A program made the position numbers and the translations under genes. A DNA stretch of 64,000 bases, taken from the NCBI RefSeq assembly GCF_029457495.1, contig NZ_CP120361.1, positions 2,868,001 through 2,932,000 on the forward strand, read 5' to 3'. Below, in pieces: positions 35,039-43,447 of this stretch (position 1 is its first letter; the number at the start of each line of letters is the position of its first letter). This DNA is from Chelativorans sp. AA-79 (GTDB lineage: Bacteria > Pseudomonadota > Alphaproteobacteria > Rhizobiales > Rhizobiaceae). The notes under the pieces were generated by a model. It was not told the DNA's origin. It did not search any database and saw only the letters and a list, made by a program, of their open reading frames with translations.

Positions 35039-35386
35039 CTACGTTGCGCACCGCACGCAGGCAGAGAACGTCGGATCGACGTCCAGACGCCCTGAGGGAA
35101 TCTCCTCGCCGCACTCGGCGCAATACCCAAACTCTCCCTCGTTCATGCGCTTAAAGGCCTGGAGTAGTTGATGGCGTCTCTGCGTCCGGCGGCGCTGGAC
35201 CGCCTGCGACATCGCCTGCATCTGCATGGCATCCATGCGCGAGACACGGCCGACGCTTTGCTGGTCGAGTTCGACAGGCGCGCTCCAGCTTTCGTTTTCC
35301 ATGCTCAGCCGGTCAATTTCGGCGAGTTCCTGTTCGAGGCGCGGGCGGAACCTTTTCAGCAGCGCCGCATAAGCTTCTTTATCCAT
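35039..35386 (-). CDS. DksA/TraR family C4 zinc-finger protein
   Basis: 115 residues. An acidic coiled-coil N-terminal half (QSVGRVSRMDAMQMQAMSQA) is followed by the zinc finger FGYCAECGEEIPSGRLDVDPTFSACVRC, with all four cysteines. Such proteins bind the secondary channel of RNA polymerase. It is short of full DksA length. It is next to universal stress and SulP genes, which suggests a stress-adaptation group. Confidence 0.85.
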   Translation of the reverse strand: MDKEAYAALLKRFRPRLEQELAEIDRLSMENESWSAPVELDQQSVGRVSRMDAMQMQAMSQAVQRRRTQRRHQLLQAFKRMNEGEFGYCAECGEEIPSGRLDVDPTFSACVRCAT

Positions 35387-35406
35387 GTCCTCTAATTGAT
35401 TGTCCT

Positions 35407-36255
35407 TCAGCGGAACATCAAGACCGGGATTTTGCAGCGCCGCACCATCTCGGTCGTGGTGCTTCCGATGATCAAGCTGCGAATCCGCGAATGGCCATAG
35501 GCGCCCATGACGAGCAAGCCGATGTTTTCGGCTTCGATCTTTGCACTGATGACTTCCTCCGGCTCGCCATTCGAAAGCTGAGCGTCAACGTCAAAGCCGG
35601 CGCTCCTGAACAATGAGGCCGGCGCCTCGAGCCGGGATCGGTTCTCCGGCGTTTCCGCCCCGACCGACAGGATGGTGCACCGCATGCCCTTCAGAAGAGG
35701 GCTGGCAGCGACATAGTCGACGGCGCGGTTGGCGCTTTTTCCACCGTCAAAGGCGATGAGGAAACGGTCGAACGGGGTGTAGGCGCGCGCCGCCACCAGC
35801 ACCGGCATCCTCGCGCTGCGCACCACACGTTCCAGATTCGAACCGAGATGCAGCTTGGCAAAATCGGCCGCTTCGCCGCGCTTTCCGATCACCACGATCT
35901 CCGCGTCGGCTTCGAGGTCGGCCAGGGCCTCCAGCAGGTCGCCGCGGCGCAGGGTCGTCTCCACCTTCGAAACCCCGGCAGTGTCGAACGCCGCTTTCGC
36001 AGCCTCCAGCAGGGCGCGCCCCTTCTGTTGGGCAAGCTTGCCGTGCTGCTCGTCGAGGCGTGTGTATTCCTCCAAAAGCGCGGAGCGCTGGCCCGGCTCG
36101 AGCCCTCCGCTCAGGTCGAACGCACTGGACATGCGGCGGCCGATGACATGGGCGACTTCGACCGGAAGCCCGGTCCTCAGGGCTGCCCAGCCTGCGATCC
36201 CACAAACGCTGTCGGCGTAGATCGACCCGTCCACCAGGGCCAGTATCTTGGACAT
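35407..36255 (-). CDS. Universal stress protein with tandem Usp domains
   Basis: 282 residues. Usp domain 1 begins KILALVDGSIYADSVCGIAGWAA. Domain 2 (about 150-282) ends with the ATP-binding G-2x-G-9x-G(S/T) motif in MGAYGHSRIRSLIIGSTTTEMVRR. Only the second copy keeps a full nucleotide motif. It is 12 bp downstream of the SulP gene and probably cotranscribed with it. Confidence 0.9.
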   Translation of the reverse strand: MSKILALVDGSIYADSVCGIAGWAALRTGLPVEVAHVIGRRMSSAFDLSGGLEPGQRSALLEEYTRLDEQHGKLAQQKGRALLEAAKAAFDTAGVSKVETTLRRGDLLEALADLEADAEIVVIGKRGEAADFAKLHLGSNLERVVRSARMPVLVAARAYTPFDRFLIAFDGGKSANRAVDYVAASPLLKGMRCTILSVGAETPENRSRLEAPASLFRSAGFDVDAQLSNGEPEEVISAKIEAENIGLLVMGAYGHSRIRSLIIGSTTTEMVRRCKIPVLMFR

Positions 36256-36267
36256 GCCGTTCCTCCC

Positions 36268-37749
36268 TCAGTGGCCCATGAGGCGTTCGAACGCATCGGG
36301 CTTGTCATGGATGGCGAGCTTGTCGACGAGCGTCGCACTCGCTTCGTTCATTCCGACCACTTCGACAGCGGCCCCTTCGCGGCGGAATTTCAGGACCACC
36401 GTGTCGAGCGCGGCGACGCCGGTCAAGTCCCAGATGTGCGAGCGCCCGACATCGATGCGGACCCGCTCCAGCGCCTCCTTGAAATCGAATGCCTTGATGA
36501 AATCATCAGCGGAGGCGAAGAACACCTGCCCCTCCACCGTATAGACACGCTCCTTCCGGTCGTCCGACAAGATCGAGGAGACGCGGAAAATCTGGGCCAC
36601 CTTCGATGCGAAGAACAGGCCCGACAGAAGCACGCCGACGAGCACGCCGATAGCCAGGTTGTGGCTCAGCACGACAGTCACAACGGTCGCGATCATCACG
36701 ATCGAGGAGCGGCGCGGATGATCGCGCAGGTTCTTGATCGAACTCCATGAGAAGGTGCCGATCGAGACCATGATCATGATGGCGACCAGCGCGGCCATGG
36801 GAATGATGCTGACCCAATCGCCCAGAACCACGATCAGGAAGAGCAGGAAAACGCCGGCGGCGAATGTCGAGAGACGTCCACGTCCGCCCGACTTGATGTT
36901 GATCACGGACTGCCCGATCATCGCGCAGCCGGCCATGCCGCCGAGGAAGCCGGTCGCCACATTGGCAATCCCCTGGCCGACACATTCGCGGTTCTTGTCG
37001 CTGGAGCTGTCCGTCAGTTCGTCGACAATGGAGGCTGTCATCAGGGATTCGAGCAGGCCGACGACCGCGACCGCCGCCGAATACGGCAGGATGATCGTCA
37101 ACGTCTCCAGGTTCAGCGGGATGTCGGGAAGGAGGAAAACAGGCAGCGTGGACGGTAGTTCGCCCATGTCGCCCACGGTTCTCACGTCCATGTTGAAGTA
37201 CAGGGCCACCGCGGTCAGCACCACGATGCAGACGAGCGGCGCGGGAACTGCCTTGGTCAGGTGCGGAAACAGGTAGATGATCGCCAGTCCGCCGGCCACC
37301 ATCGCGTAGGTCATGTGGGGCACGCCGACGAGTTCCGGTATCTGCGCCATGAAGATGAGAATGGCGAGCGCATTCACGAATCCGGTGATGACGGAACGCG
37401 AAACGAAGCGCATCAGATCGCCGAGACGGAAGAGCCCGGCCGCAACCTGCAGCACGCCGGCAAGGACCGTTGCGGCGAGCAGGTATTGCAGCCCGTGATC
37501 CTTGACGAGCGTGATCATGAGGACGGCAGTGGCGGCCGTCGCCGCCGAAATCATGCCGGGGCGCCCGCCGGTGAACGCGATGATCACAGCGATCGAGAAG
37601 GAGGCATAGAGGCCGACCTTCGGATCGACTCCCGCGATGATGGAAAAGGCGATGGCCTCGGGGATGAGCGCGAGCGCGACGACGAGCCCGGCAAGGAGAT
37701 CCCCGCGAATATTGCCAAGCCATTCGTCGCGGATCTTGGAAAAGAGCAT
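36268..37749 (-). CDS. SulP family inorganic anion transporter with STAS domain
   Basis: 493 residues. The start at [17 protein letters not shown] has GAGG 10 bases upstream; the 180-codon open extension beyond it is decayed sequence of other genes. About ten membrane helices include [23 protein letters not shown], the SulP signature. The cytoplasmic STAS domain (about 400-493) has [18 protein letters not shown]. Likely an inner-membrane sulfate or bicarbonate transporter; the ion cannot be told. Confidence 0.9.
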   Translation of the reverse strand: MLFSKIRDEWLGNIRGDLLAGLVVALALIPEAIAFSIIAGVDPKVGLYASFSIAVIIAFTGGRPGMISAATAATAVLMITLVKDHGLQYLLAATVLAGVLQVAAGLFRLGDLMRFVSRSVITGFVNALAILIFMAQIPELVGVPHMTYAMVAGGLAIIYLFPHLTKAVPAPLVCIVVLTAVALYFNMDVRTVGDMGELPSTLPVFLLPDIPLNLETLTIILPYSAAVAVVGLLESLMTASIVDELTDSSSDKNRECVGQGIANVATGFLGGMAGCAMIGQSVINIKSGGRGRLSTFAAGVFLLFLIVVLGDWVSIIPMAALVAIMIMVSIGTFSWSSIKNLRDHPRRSSIVMIATVVTVVLSHNLAIGVLVGVLLSGLFFASKVAQIFRVSSILSDDRKERVYTVEGQVFFASADDFIKAFDFKEALERVRIDVGRSHIWDLTGVAALDTVVLKFRREGAAVEVVGMNEASATLVDKLAIHDKPDAFERLMGH

Positions 37750-38022
37750 TGAAGAGAAACCTCGATTGCAAATAGCGCTCGGGAAGCGAGCGCAGTGGAA
37801 CACTGACGGGACGTCGGGGCGTTCCCAAAGCGACACCGAGCCGCCGCCGCTCAGGAAAGCGTGAGCGGGAGGCGCGGAATGCACAACATCTGAGACCGCG
37901 GAAGAGACGATGTTGCGATGCAATATCCCACTCTTTAGTGGCCTGAGCCTCGTTTTGAAAGCCGTAGACGCAATTGCATGACAGTGTTGCAGAAACGCCG
38001 CCGCTCCCGGGTGGCAATGCGC

Positions 38023-38220
38023 GCAAGCGGAGGAGGTGAAAACAAAGTAGGGGAAGAAGAGAAGGATCGCCACGATAGCGAGCACCGTCCGCACGTCATA
38101 GTCCAGGAGCCGCGCCAGGACGGGAATGCAGGAAAAGATCAAGCCGAGCGGCGTCAGCAGCCCGTCGAGAATACGCGAGTACCAGGCAAGAGCCGCGATC
38201 GACGTTCCCAAGGCAGCGCC
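38023..38220 (-). pseudogene. Fragment of an SsuC/TauC-type ABC permease
   Basis: The open frame here reads [20 protein letters not shown], then [19 protein letters not shown], then [20 protein letters not shown]. The order (G...A...S..L, L.P......PV.A, V..AI..FFP..V.T) matches the EAA-region half of nitrate/sulfonate-type permeases. It has no start, lacks both ends, and is fused in frame to an enolase-superfamily fragment. From 37750 to 38022 I see no further gene. Confidence 0.5.
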
Positions 38221-38319
38221 CACCTGGCCGAGAAGCGTGACCAGAGGGCGGCCGAGCAGTTTCGCCTTCAGATCCCACAGCGCATTGTCCACTGCCGAGA
38301 TGGCCTCGAAGGCGAGCCC
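38221..38319 (-). pseudogene. Fragment of an enolase-superfamily (mandelate racemase/muconate lactonizing) enzyme
   Basis: Thirty-three codons read [20 protein letters not shown], then [13 protein letters not shown]. The motif AISAVDxALWDLKxKxLGxPLxxLLG is diagnostic of the capping/barrel junction in this superfamily. No other part is found nearby. It directly abuts the permease fragment, so the region is a graveyard of deleted genes. Confidence 0.7.
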
Positions 38320-38418
38320 CCGCGGCCGAAATTTCGCACCGCGCCACCCATCGATCCCCTCGCCCTGCCTTTCGGCAGCCTCAGGGCTTCAGGATCAAGG
38401 TGAAGGCATCCGTCGCCG

Positions 38419-40209
38419 CTAGTGCCTGGTCGGCAGCACGCCCTGCGCGGCCTGCTTGAAGGACTGCCAGATGACGCCGATCGCCTCGGGGTCTCCCTTC
38501 ATGACCGCTTCGGCATATTTCTTCGCCTGGGCGTAGGTCACGTGCGGCGGCAGCGGCGGCACTTTGGGGTCCGTTACGGCGTCGACCACACAGGGCCTGT
38601 CGGCGGAAAGTGCCTCTTCCCAGGCCGGGCCGACCGCCTCCGGCGTTTCCACACGGATGCCTTTGAGCCCCAGCATTTCGGCGTAGCGTGCATAGTCGAA
38701 AGCCTGCACGTTCTGCGAGTCCGGAAACCGCGGGTCGCCTCCCATTACACGCTGCTCCCAGGTGACCTGGTTGAGATCACCATTGTTGAGAACCAGGATG
38801 ACCAGCCGCGGGTCGCTCCATCGCTGCCAGTATTTGGCAACATCGATGAGGCCGCCATTGCCCAGCATCTGCATGGCACCGTCACCGACCAGGCCGATTG
38901 CCACACGATCGGGATAGGCGAACTTGGCCGCCAGCGCGTAAGGAACACCCGGGCACATGGTGGCAAGCCCACCCGACAGCGAGGCCTTCATTCCCGGCTT
39001 CAGCTTGAGGTCGCGCGCGAACCAGTTCGCCACGCTGCCCGAATCCGCGCTGATGATACAGTTTTCGGGCAGGCGCGGCGAAAGCTCCCACAAGACCCGC
39101 TGCGGGTTGATGGGATCGGCGGCCGCCATCGCGCGTTCTTCCATCACCTCCCACCACTCGCGCACGTTCTTCTCGATCTCCTCGCGCCAGGAACGATCCT
39201 CCTTGCGTTTTAGATGCGGGATCAGCACCTGCAACGTGGCGGCGCTGTCGCCGACGAGGTTCACCTCCATCGGGTAGCGGATGGAAAGCATGCGCCCGTC
39301 GATGTCGATCTGCACCCCGCGCGCCTGGCCCTCCGGCGGCAGGAATTCCGAATAGGGAAAGCTGGAGCCGATCATAAGCAGCGTGTCGCAGCCCATCATC
39401 AGGTCGTAGCTGGGCCGTGTGCCGAGCAAGCCGATGGAACCGGTGACGAAGGGCAGGTCGTCCGGCAGCACGGCGCGGCCAAGCAGCGCCTTGGCAACGC
39501 CGGCGCCGAGAATATCGGCCGCCTTCATGACCTCGCCACCTGCGTGCAACGCGCCCGCCCCCACCAGGATTGCCACGCGTTCGCCGCTGTTGAGCACCTC
39601 GGCCGCGCGCTTGAGCTGCTGTTCGCCAGGCACATGGGTCGGCTCGGGATAGCCGACGCCCGAGAAGAGCGCACCATGCTGGCGCGGGGGGGAAGGCACC
39701 GCCTGCATCTCCTGGACATCGTTGGGCACGATGATGCAGGTGACCGTCCGCTCGGCGAGCGCTATGCGCATGGCCCGATCGATCAAGTGGCGCATCTGCG
39801 CAGGGTCCGAGCACATATGAACGTACTCGCCTGCAACGTCCTTGAAGAGCGAAATAAGGTCGACCTCCTGCTGGTAGTGTCCACCCAGCGACATGCGTTT
39901 CTGTTGCCCGACGATGGCTACAACGGGCGCGTGATCCAGCTTCGCATCATAAAGCCCGTTGAGGAGGTGAATAGCGCCCGGCCCGGACGTCGCCAGGCAC
40001 ACGCCCGCTTCGCCCGTCCATTTGGCGTGTGCGCATGCGGCAAAGGCGGCGATCTCCTCATGCGCCGTCTGGACAAACTCCATTCCGCCATCGGCCCGGC
40101 CGAGCGCGCCGAGGATCCCGTTGATGCCGTCGCCGGGGTAGCCGTAGATGCGCTTCACGCCCCATTCCTGGAGGCGGTCGAGCATGAAATCGGCGACCAT
40201 ATTGGCCAT
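38419..40209 (-). CDS. ThDP-dependent pyruvate oxidase-like (PoxB-type) enzyme
   Basis: 596 residues. The start MANMVADFMLDRLQEWG follows AAGGAGA, so the 17-codon upstream extension is rejected. VKRIYGYPGDGINGI and VQTAHEEIAAFAA (catalytic Glu) form the Pyr domain. GVAKALLGRAVLPDDLPFVTGSIGLLGTRP lies in the middle domain. GLVGDGAMQMLGNGGLIDVA...LNN is the ThDP-Mg motif. It probably decarboxylates pyruvate to acetate or CO2 at the membrane or in the cytoplasm; the electron acceptor is unknown. Confidence 0.82.
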   Translation of the reverse strand: MANMVADFMLDRLQEWGVKRIYGYPGDGINGILGALGRADGGMEFVQTAHEEIAAFAACAHAKWTGEAGVCLATSGPGAIHLLNGLYDAKLDHAPVVAIVGQQKRMSLGGHYQQEVDLISLFKDVAGEYVHMCSDPAQMRHLIDRAMRIALAERTVTCIIVPNDVQEMQAVPSPPRQHGALFSGVGYPEPTHVPGEQQLKRAAEVLNSGERVAILVGAGALHAGGEVMKAADILGAGVAKALLGRAVLPDDLPFVTGSIGLLGTRPSYDLMMGCDTLLMIGSSFPYSEFLPPEGQARGVQIDIDGRMLSIRYPMEVNLVGDSAATLQVLIPHLKRKEDRSWREEIEKNVREWWEVMEERAMAAADPINPQRVLWELSPRLPENCIISADSGSVANWFARDLKLKPGMKASLSGGLATMCPGVPYALAAKFAYPDRVAIGLVGDGAMQMLGNGGLIDVAKYWQRWSDPRLVILVLNNGDLNQVTWEQRVMGGDPRFPDSQNVQAFDYARYAEMLGLKGIRVETPEAVGPAWEEALSADRPCVVDAVTDPKVPPLPPHVTYAQAKKYAEAVMKGDPEAIGVIWQSFKQAAQGVLPTRH

Positions 40210-40299
40210 GCTGTTCTCCTTGCCGCTGGCAGTCTGCAGGTCGGATTCCAACTTATCCAAACGGCCTGATGTTCCTCGCCGCGCAATGAAAGCCGCCGT

Positions 40300-40743
40300 T
40301 CAGCCTTCGGGGCGGATGAGCACCAGCCCGCTCTGGGGGTCGTAACGTTTGCGGAGGTGCTCGGGGCTCTCCGTCAGGATGATCTCCAGCGTCGGGCGCA
40401 CGTGGGCCTCTTTCAGATGGCCGGCGAGTGCTGAGCCGTCGCGCCGGCCGAGCACCGTGTGGATGTGGATGGCCCGCTTGCCGTCGGGCGCCAGCGCCAC
40501 ATCACCATTGAGGGAGGCGACCTCCACCTGCTCGTCGACGGAATTGTGGAGATAGTCCTTCTTTTCCCAGTCGAAATAGGCAAGCACCGCGTCGCTGAAG
40601 GCGCCGATGGCCGAGAATTCGGCGGCCGAAAGCCGCTCCTGGTCAACGAAGTCCTGCAGGCACGTCATTACCTCGTCGCCCGTTTCCATCACCACGGCGT
40701 AAGTCTTTTGTCCGTTCTCTTCCGCCAGGATTCTGCTCTGCAT
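40300..40743 (-). CDS. PPC domain (DUF296) DNA-binding-like protein
   Basis: 147 residues, starting MQSRILAEENGQK after a GGAGG. The PPC/DUF296 pattern is present: TGDEVMTCLQDFVDQERLSAAEFSAIGAFSDAVLAYFD, then IHIHTVLGRRDGSALAGHL with the metal-binding histidines. Bacterial members are stand-alone trimers of unknown function. It is the gene before the PoxB-like gene and may be cotranscribed with it (gap 90 bp). Confidence 0.85.
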   Translation of the reverse strand: MQSRILAEENGQKTYAVVMETGDEVMTCLQDFVDQERLSAAEFSAIGAFSDAVLAYFDWEKKDYLHNSVDEQVEVASLNGDVALAPDGKRAIHIHTVLGRRDGSALAGHLKEAHVRPTLEIILTESPEHLRKRYDPQSGLVLIRPEG

Positions 40744-41045
40744 GATACTGCCTCCGATCACAGTGACTTCCGGGGAGGGACTGCGAGCCGCGTTTTCGCC
40801 AACGCCGCCGGCCGCCTATCGTTCCGCGACTTCGCCGCGTACAGTCCTTCGGCTCGATGATATTAAGCTCCCTGACGAGCTCGCCCGCCGTCCCTCCTCT
40901 TCCCGAAGGAACTCGCGAAGCTCGAAGCGGCGCTGGTGGAAGCAACCGCCGCAGAACTCGCGACGCAACCAGCGGCAATACCAGCTTGAACCTGGCGGAA
41001 AATTTGTGGAAAACGGTTGCGGTCTCGAAAACGGGGAAAACGCCG
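40744..41045. other. Intergenic region between the PPC gene and the GntR regulator
   Basis: 302 bp without a convincing gene. Near 40905-40990 on the plus strand, one frame reads SLLFPKELAKLEAALVEATA, then AELATQPAAIPA and a stop. This looks like the coding end of a lost gene, but it has no start and I could not name it. Confidence 0.3.
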
Positions 41046-41795
41046 GTGGAGGAAACTGCAGTCCTGGACTTCTTGCGCCGCAGTGTCACCGAGGGGAACA
41101 GTGCGGAGCCGCTTTACCGCCGCCTCAAGGCCGCGCTCGGCGAGGCCATCGCGTCCTCGCGCCTCAAGCGCGGCGCCGTCATTCCCAGCGAAAGGACGCT
41201 CTGCGGGGAGCTCTCCATTTCCCGCGTGACCGTGCGGAAAGCGATCGACGAGCTCGTGGCCGACGGACTCCTCAACCGCCGGCACGGGGCCAAGACCATG
41301 GTCTCCTCGCGGCTGGAAAAGTCGCTTGCCACTATGACGAGCTTTTCGGAAGACATGCGCTGGCGCGGCCTCGAGCCCGGATGCATCTGGATTTCCAAGG
41401 AGATCTCCCGCCCCTCCCCCGTGGAGATGATGGCGCTCGGTCTTTCGGCCACCGACCGGGTGGCCCGGTTGAAACGCATCCGCACCGCCGACGGCACGCC
41501 GATTGCCATCGAGACGGCGTCATTGCCTGCGCGCTTCCTGCCCAAGCCGGAAGAGGTAGGGGCTTCCCTCTACGAAGCGCTCGACGCGCGGGGCGCCATG
41601 CCCGTGCGCGCCATCCAGCGAATGCAATCGAGCCCGATCAGCCGGGAGGAGGCACAGCTTTTGAAGGCGCCCGAGGATATCGGCCTGCTGGTGGTGGAGC
41701 GCCGCTGCTTCCTGGGCGACGGACAGATCGTGGAGTTCACCGAGACGCGCTATCGCGGCGATGTCTACGACTTCGTGATCGAGCTGCATAGATAA
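41046..41795 (+). CDS. GntR family (HutC subfamily) transcriptional regulator
   Basis: 249 residues from a GTG at 41046 (VEETAVLDFLRR). The winged helix reads PLYRRLKAALGEAIASSRLK, IPSERTLCGELSISRVTVRKAIDELVADGLL. The UTRA sensor domain follows (GLEPGCIWISKEISRPSPVEMMALGLSATDRVARLKRIRTADG). UTRA proteins respond to sugar phosphates or amino acids. It stands 51 bp upstream of nanE on the same strand with a palindromic site between, so it most likely regulates the amino-sugar operon. Confidence 0.9.
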   Translation: MEETAVLDFLRRSVTEGNSAEPLYRRLKAALGEAIASSRLKRGAVIPSERTLCGELSISRVTVRKAIDELVADGLLNRRHGAKTMVSSRLEKSLATMTSFSEDMRWRGLEPGCIWISKEISRPSPVEMMALGLSATDRVARLKRIRTADGTPIAIETASLPARFLPKPEEVGASLYEALDARGAMPVRAIQRMQSSPISREEAQLLKAPEDIGLLVVERRCFLGDGQIVEFTETRYRGDVYDFVIELHR

Positions 41796-41796
41796 T

Positions 41797-41824
41797 ACCA
41801 GTTACAAACCGGTTGCTATCTGGT
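41797..41824. promoter_or_regulatory. Candidate operator between gntR and nanE
   Basis: A perfect AACCGGTT palindrome (41807-41814) is framed by ACCAG (41797-41801) and CTGGT (41820-41824). It lies directly before the GTG start of nanE at 41847. Likely bound by the adjacent GntR protein; this is inferred from position and symmetry. Confidence 0.5.
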
Positions 41825-41846
41825 CCAGTGCGAATAAGATCACGTC

Positions 41847-42560
41847 GTGATCGAGGGTGCCCGCGTGCCGGTGGAACTTCAGAAACTGCGGAATGGATTG
41901 GTCGTCTCGTGCCAGCCGGTGAAGGGCGGGCCGATGGATTCGGCGCAGATCGTCGTCGCCTTCGCGCTTGCCGCACTTGCCGGCGGCGCCCAGGGCCTGC
42001 GCATCGAATCGCCGGATTACGTGCGGGCCGTGCGCGCGGCGACCGACAGGCCGATCATCGGCCTCGTCAAGCGCGACCTCGACGACTTTCCGATCCGCAT
42101 CACCCCCTGGATCGAAGACGTGGACACACTCGCAAAGGCGGGCGCCGACATCATCGCCTATGATGCCACGCTCCGCGAAAGGCCCGTCGCCGCGGCCGAT
42201 CTGATCCGCCGCATCCACGCCCACGGCAGGGCCGCGATGGCGGACTGCGCAACCATCGAGGATGCGCGCGCCGCCCTCGCAGGGGGTGCCGATATCGTGG
42301 GCTCCACCCTTTCCGGCTATACCGGGGGTCCGGAGCCCACCGAACCCGACCTGGTGCTTGTCCGCGAGATGCGGGCGCTGACGCCCAACGTCATCGCGGA
42401 GGGTTGCATTCGCCTGCCGCGCGACGCCAGGCAAGCCTTGGCCGCGGGCGCTCATGCGGTGGTCGTGGGCTCGGCCATCACGCGGCCCGAGCACATCACC
42501 TCCTGGTTCCGCTCCGAGATGGACGAGCAGTTTGCGGCCATGGAGGCATCCGCGCCATGA
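41847..42560 (+). CDS. nanE: N-acetylmannosamine-6-phosphate 2-epimerase NanE
   Basis: 237 residues from a GTG. TIM-barrel NanE features are LVVSCQPVKGGPMD, GLVKRDLDDFPIRITPW, GADIIAYDATLRERP, GRAAMADCATIEDARAA (catalytic Asp region), IVGSTLSGYTGG and VIAEGCIRLP. It converts ManNAc-6-P to GlcNAc-6-P. It overlaps nanK by ATGA. No neuraminate lyase (nanA) is nearby. Confidence 0.93.
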   Translation: MIEGARVPVELQKLRNGLVVSCQPVKGGPMDSAQIVVAFALAALAGGAQGLRIESPDYVRAVRAATDRPIIGLVKRDLDDFPIRITPWIEDVDTLAKAGADIIAYDATLRERPVAAADLIRRIHAHGRAAMADCATIEDARAALAGGADIVGSTLSGYTGGPEPTEPDLVLVREMRALTPNVIAEGCIRLPRDARQALAAGAHAVVVGSAITRPEHITSWFRSEMDEQFAAMEASAP

Positions 42561-43447
42561 CCCTCCCCGGCACCACGCTGGCGCTCGATATCGGCGGCAC
42601 GAAGATGCTGGCCGCGCTCGTCGAGGGCAGTGCGGTCGTCGAGACGTTCGGCATGCCCACACCCAGCAGCGGCGGCCCCAAAGACTGGCTGGAAGCGCTG
42701 TTCGCGCAGGTCGCCCCCTGGCACGGGCGGTACGATCGCGTCGGCGTGGCCGTCACGGGTATTGTCGACGATGGGCATTGGTCGGCCCTGAACAAGAAGA
42801 CTCTCGATATCCCGGACCGTTTCCCGCTCACGGAAACCATATCGGCGCTGACCGCCCTCCCCGCCTTTGCCGCCAACGACGCGCAGGCCGCCGCCTGGGG
42901 CGAACACCGCTTCGGCGCGGGCGCGGGCGGGGACATGATTTTCCTTACGATCTCCACGGGGATCGGCGGCGGCGTTATCCTCGATGGCCGGCTCCTTCAA
43001 GGCATCGCCGGCCATTTCGGGCTGCTGCGCGTGCAGGATTTCGAGCATGCCGCCGCGAGCGACAGCGCGACGGAGGATCATATCTCCGGCAATTGGATCG
43101 CCGGCATGGCCGCCGGCCGCCGGCCGGGGGCGACCGCCCGCGACGTCTTCGAAGCCATGGACGGCGGCGAGCGATGGGCGGAGGAGATCGTGGCGCTCTC
43201 GGCTCGCCGGGCCGCGCTCCTCTGCCGCAACGTGCAACTGGCATTCGATCCGCCGCGCATCGTGATCGGCGGCGGCATCGGGCTTGCACCCGGTTACCTG
43301 GAACGGGTCGAAGCCTGCCTCGCGGACGTGCCGCAAAGGTTGCGCCCGAAGCCGTTTCCCGCCCGGCTCGGTGACAAGGCCGGCGTGGTTGGCATCGCGG
43401 ATCTCGCCAAAAACCAGAGAGACAACGAAAGGGGAAGTGCGACATGA
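42557..43447 (+). CDS. nanK: ROK family kinase, likely N-acetylmannosamine kinase NanK
   Basis: 296 residues. LALDIGGTKMLAAL is the phosphate-binding motif, followed by GVAVTGIVDDG, AANDAQAAAWGE with the catalytic Asp, and LTISTGIGGGVI. In most ROK kinases GHxG is followed by CxCGxxGC. Here the text is GHFGLLRVQDFEHAAASDSATEDHISG, with no cysteines, so the structural zinc site is lost. Coupling to nanE supports ManNAc as substrate. It overlaps the next gene by ATGA. Confidence 0.85.
   Translation: MTLPGTTLALDIGGTKMLAALVEGSAVVETFGMPTPSSGGPKDWLEALFAQVAPWHGRYDRVGVAVTGIVDDGHWSALNKKTLDIPDRFPLTETISALTALPAFAANDAQAAAWGEHRFGAGAGGDMIFLTISTGIGGGVILDGRLLQGIAGHFGLLRVQDFEHAAASDSATEDHISGNWIAGMAAGRRPGATARDVFEAMDGGERWAEEIVALSARRAALLCRNVQLAFDPPRIVIGGGIGLAPGYLERVEACLADVPQRLRPKPFPARLGDKAGVVGIADLAKNQRDNERGSAT

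Noticed and set aside
36268..38292. A 674-residue SulP protein with a long N-terminal extension.
   Set aside because: The extension contains fragments of other gene families and a GTG start without support. A ribosome-binding site and the normal SulP N-terminus are at 37749.
40857..41795. A longer GntR protein beginning at 40857.
   Set aside because: The first 60 codons have no domain and atypical composition; the winged-helix start fits the GTG at 41046.
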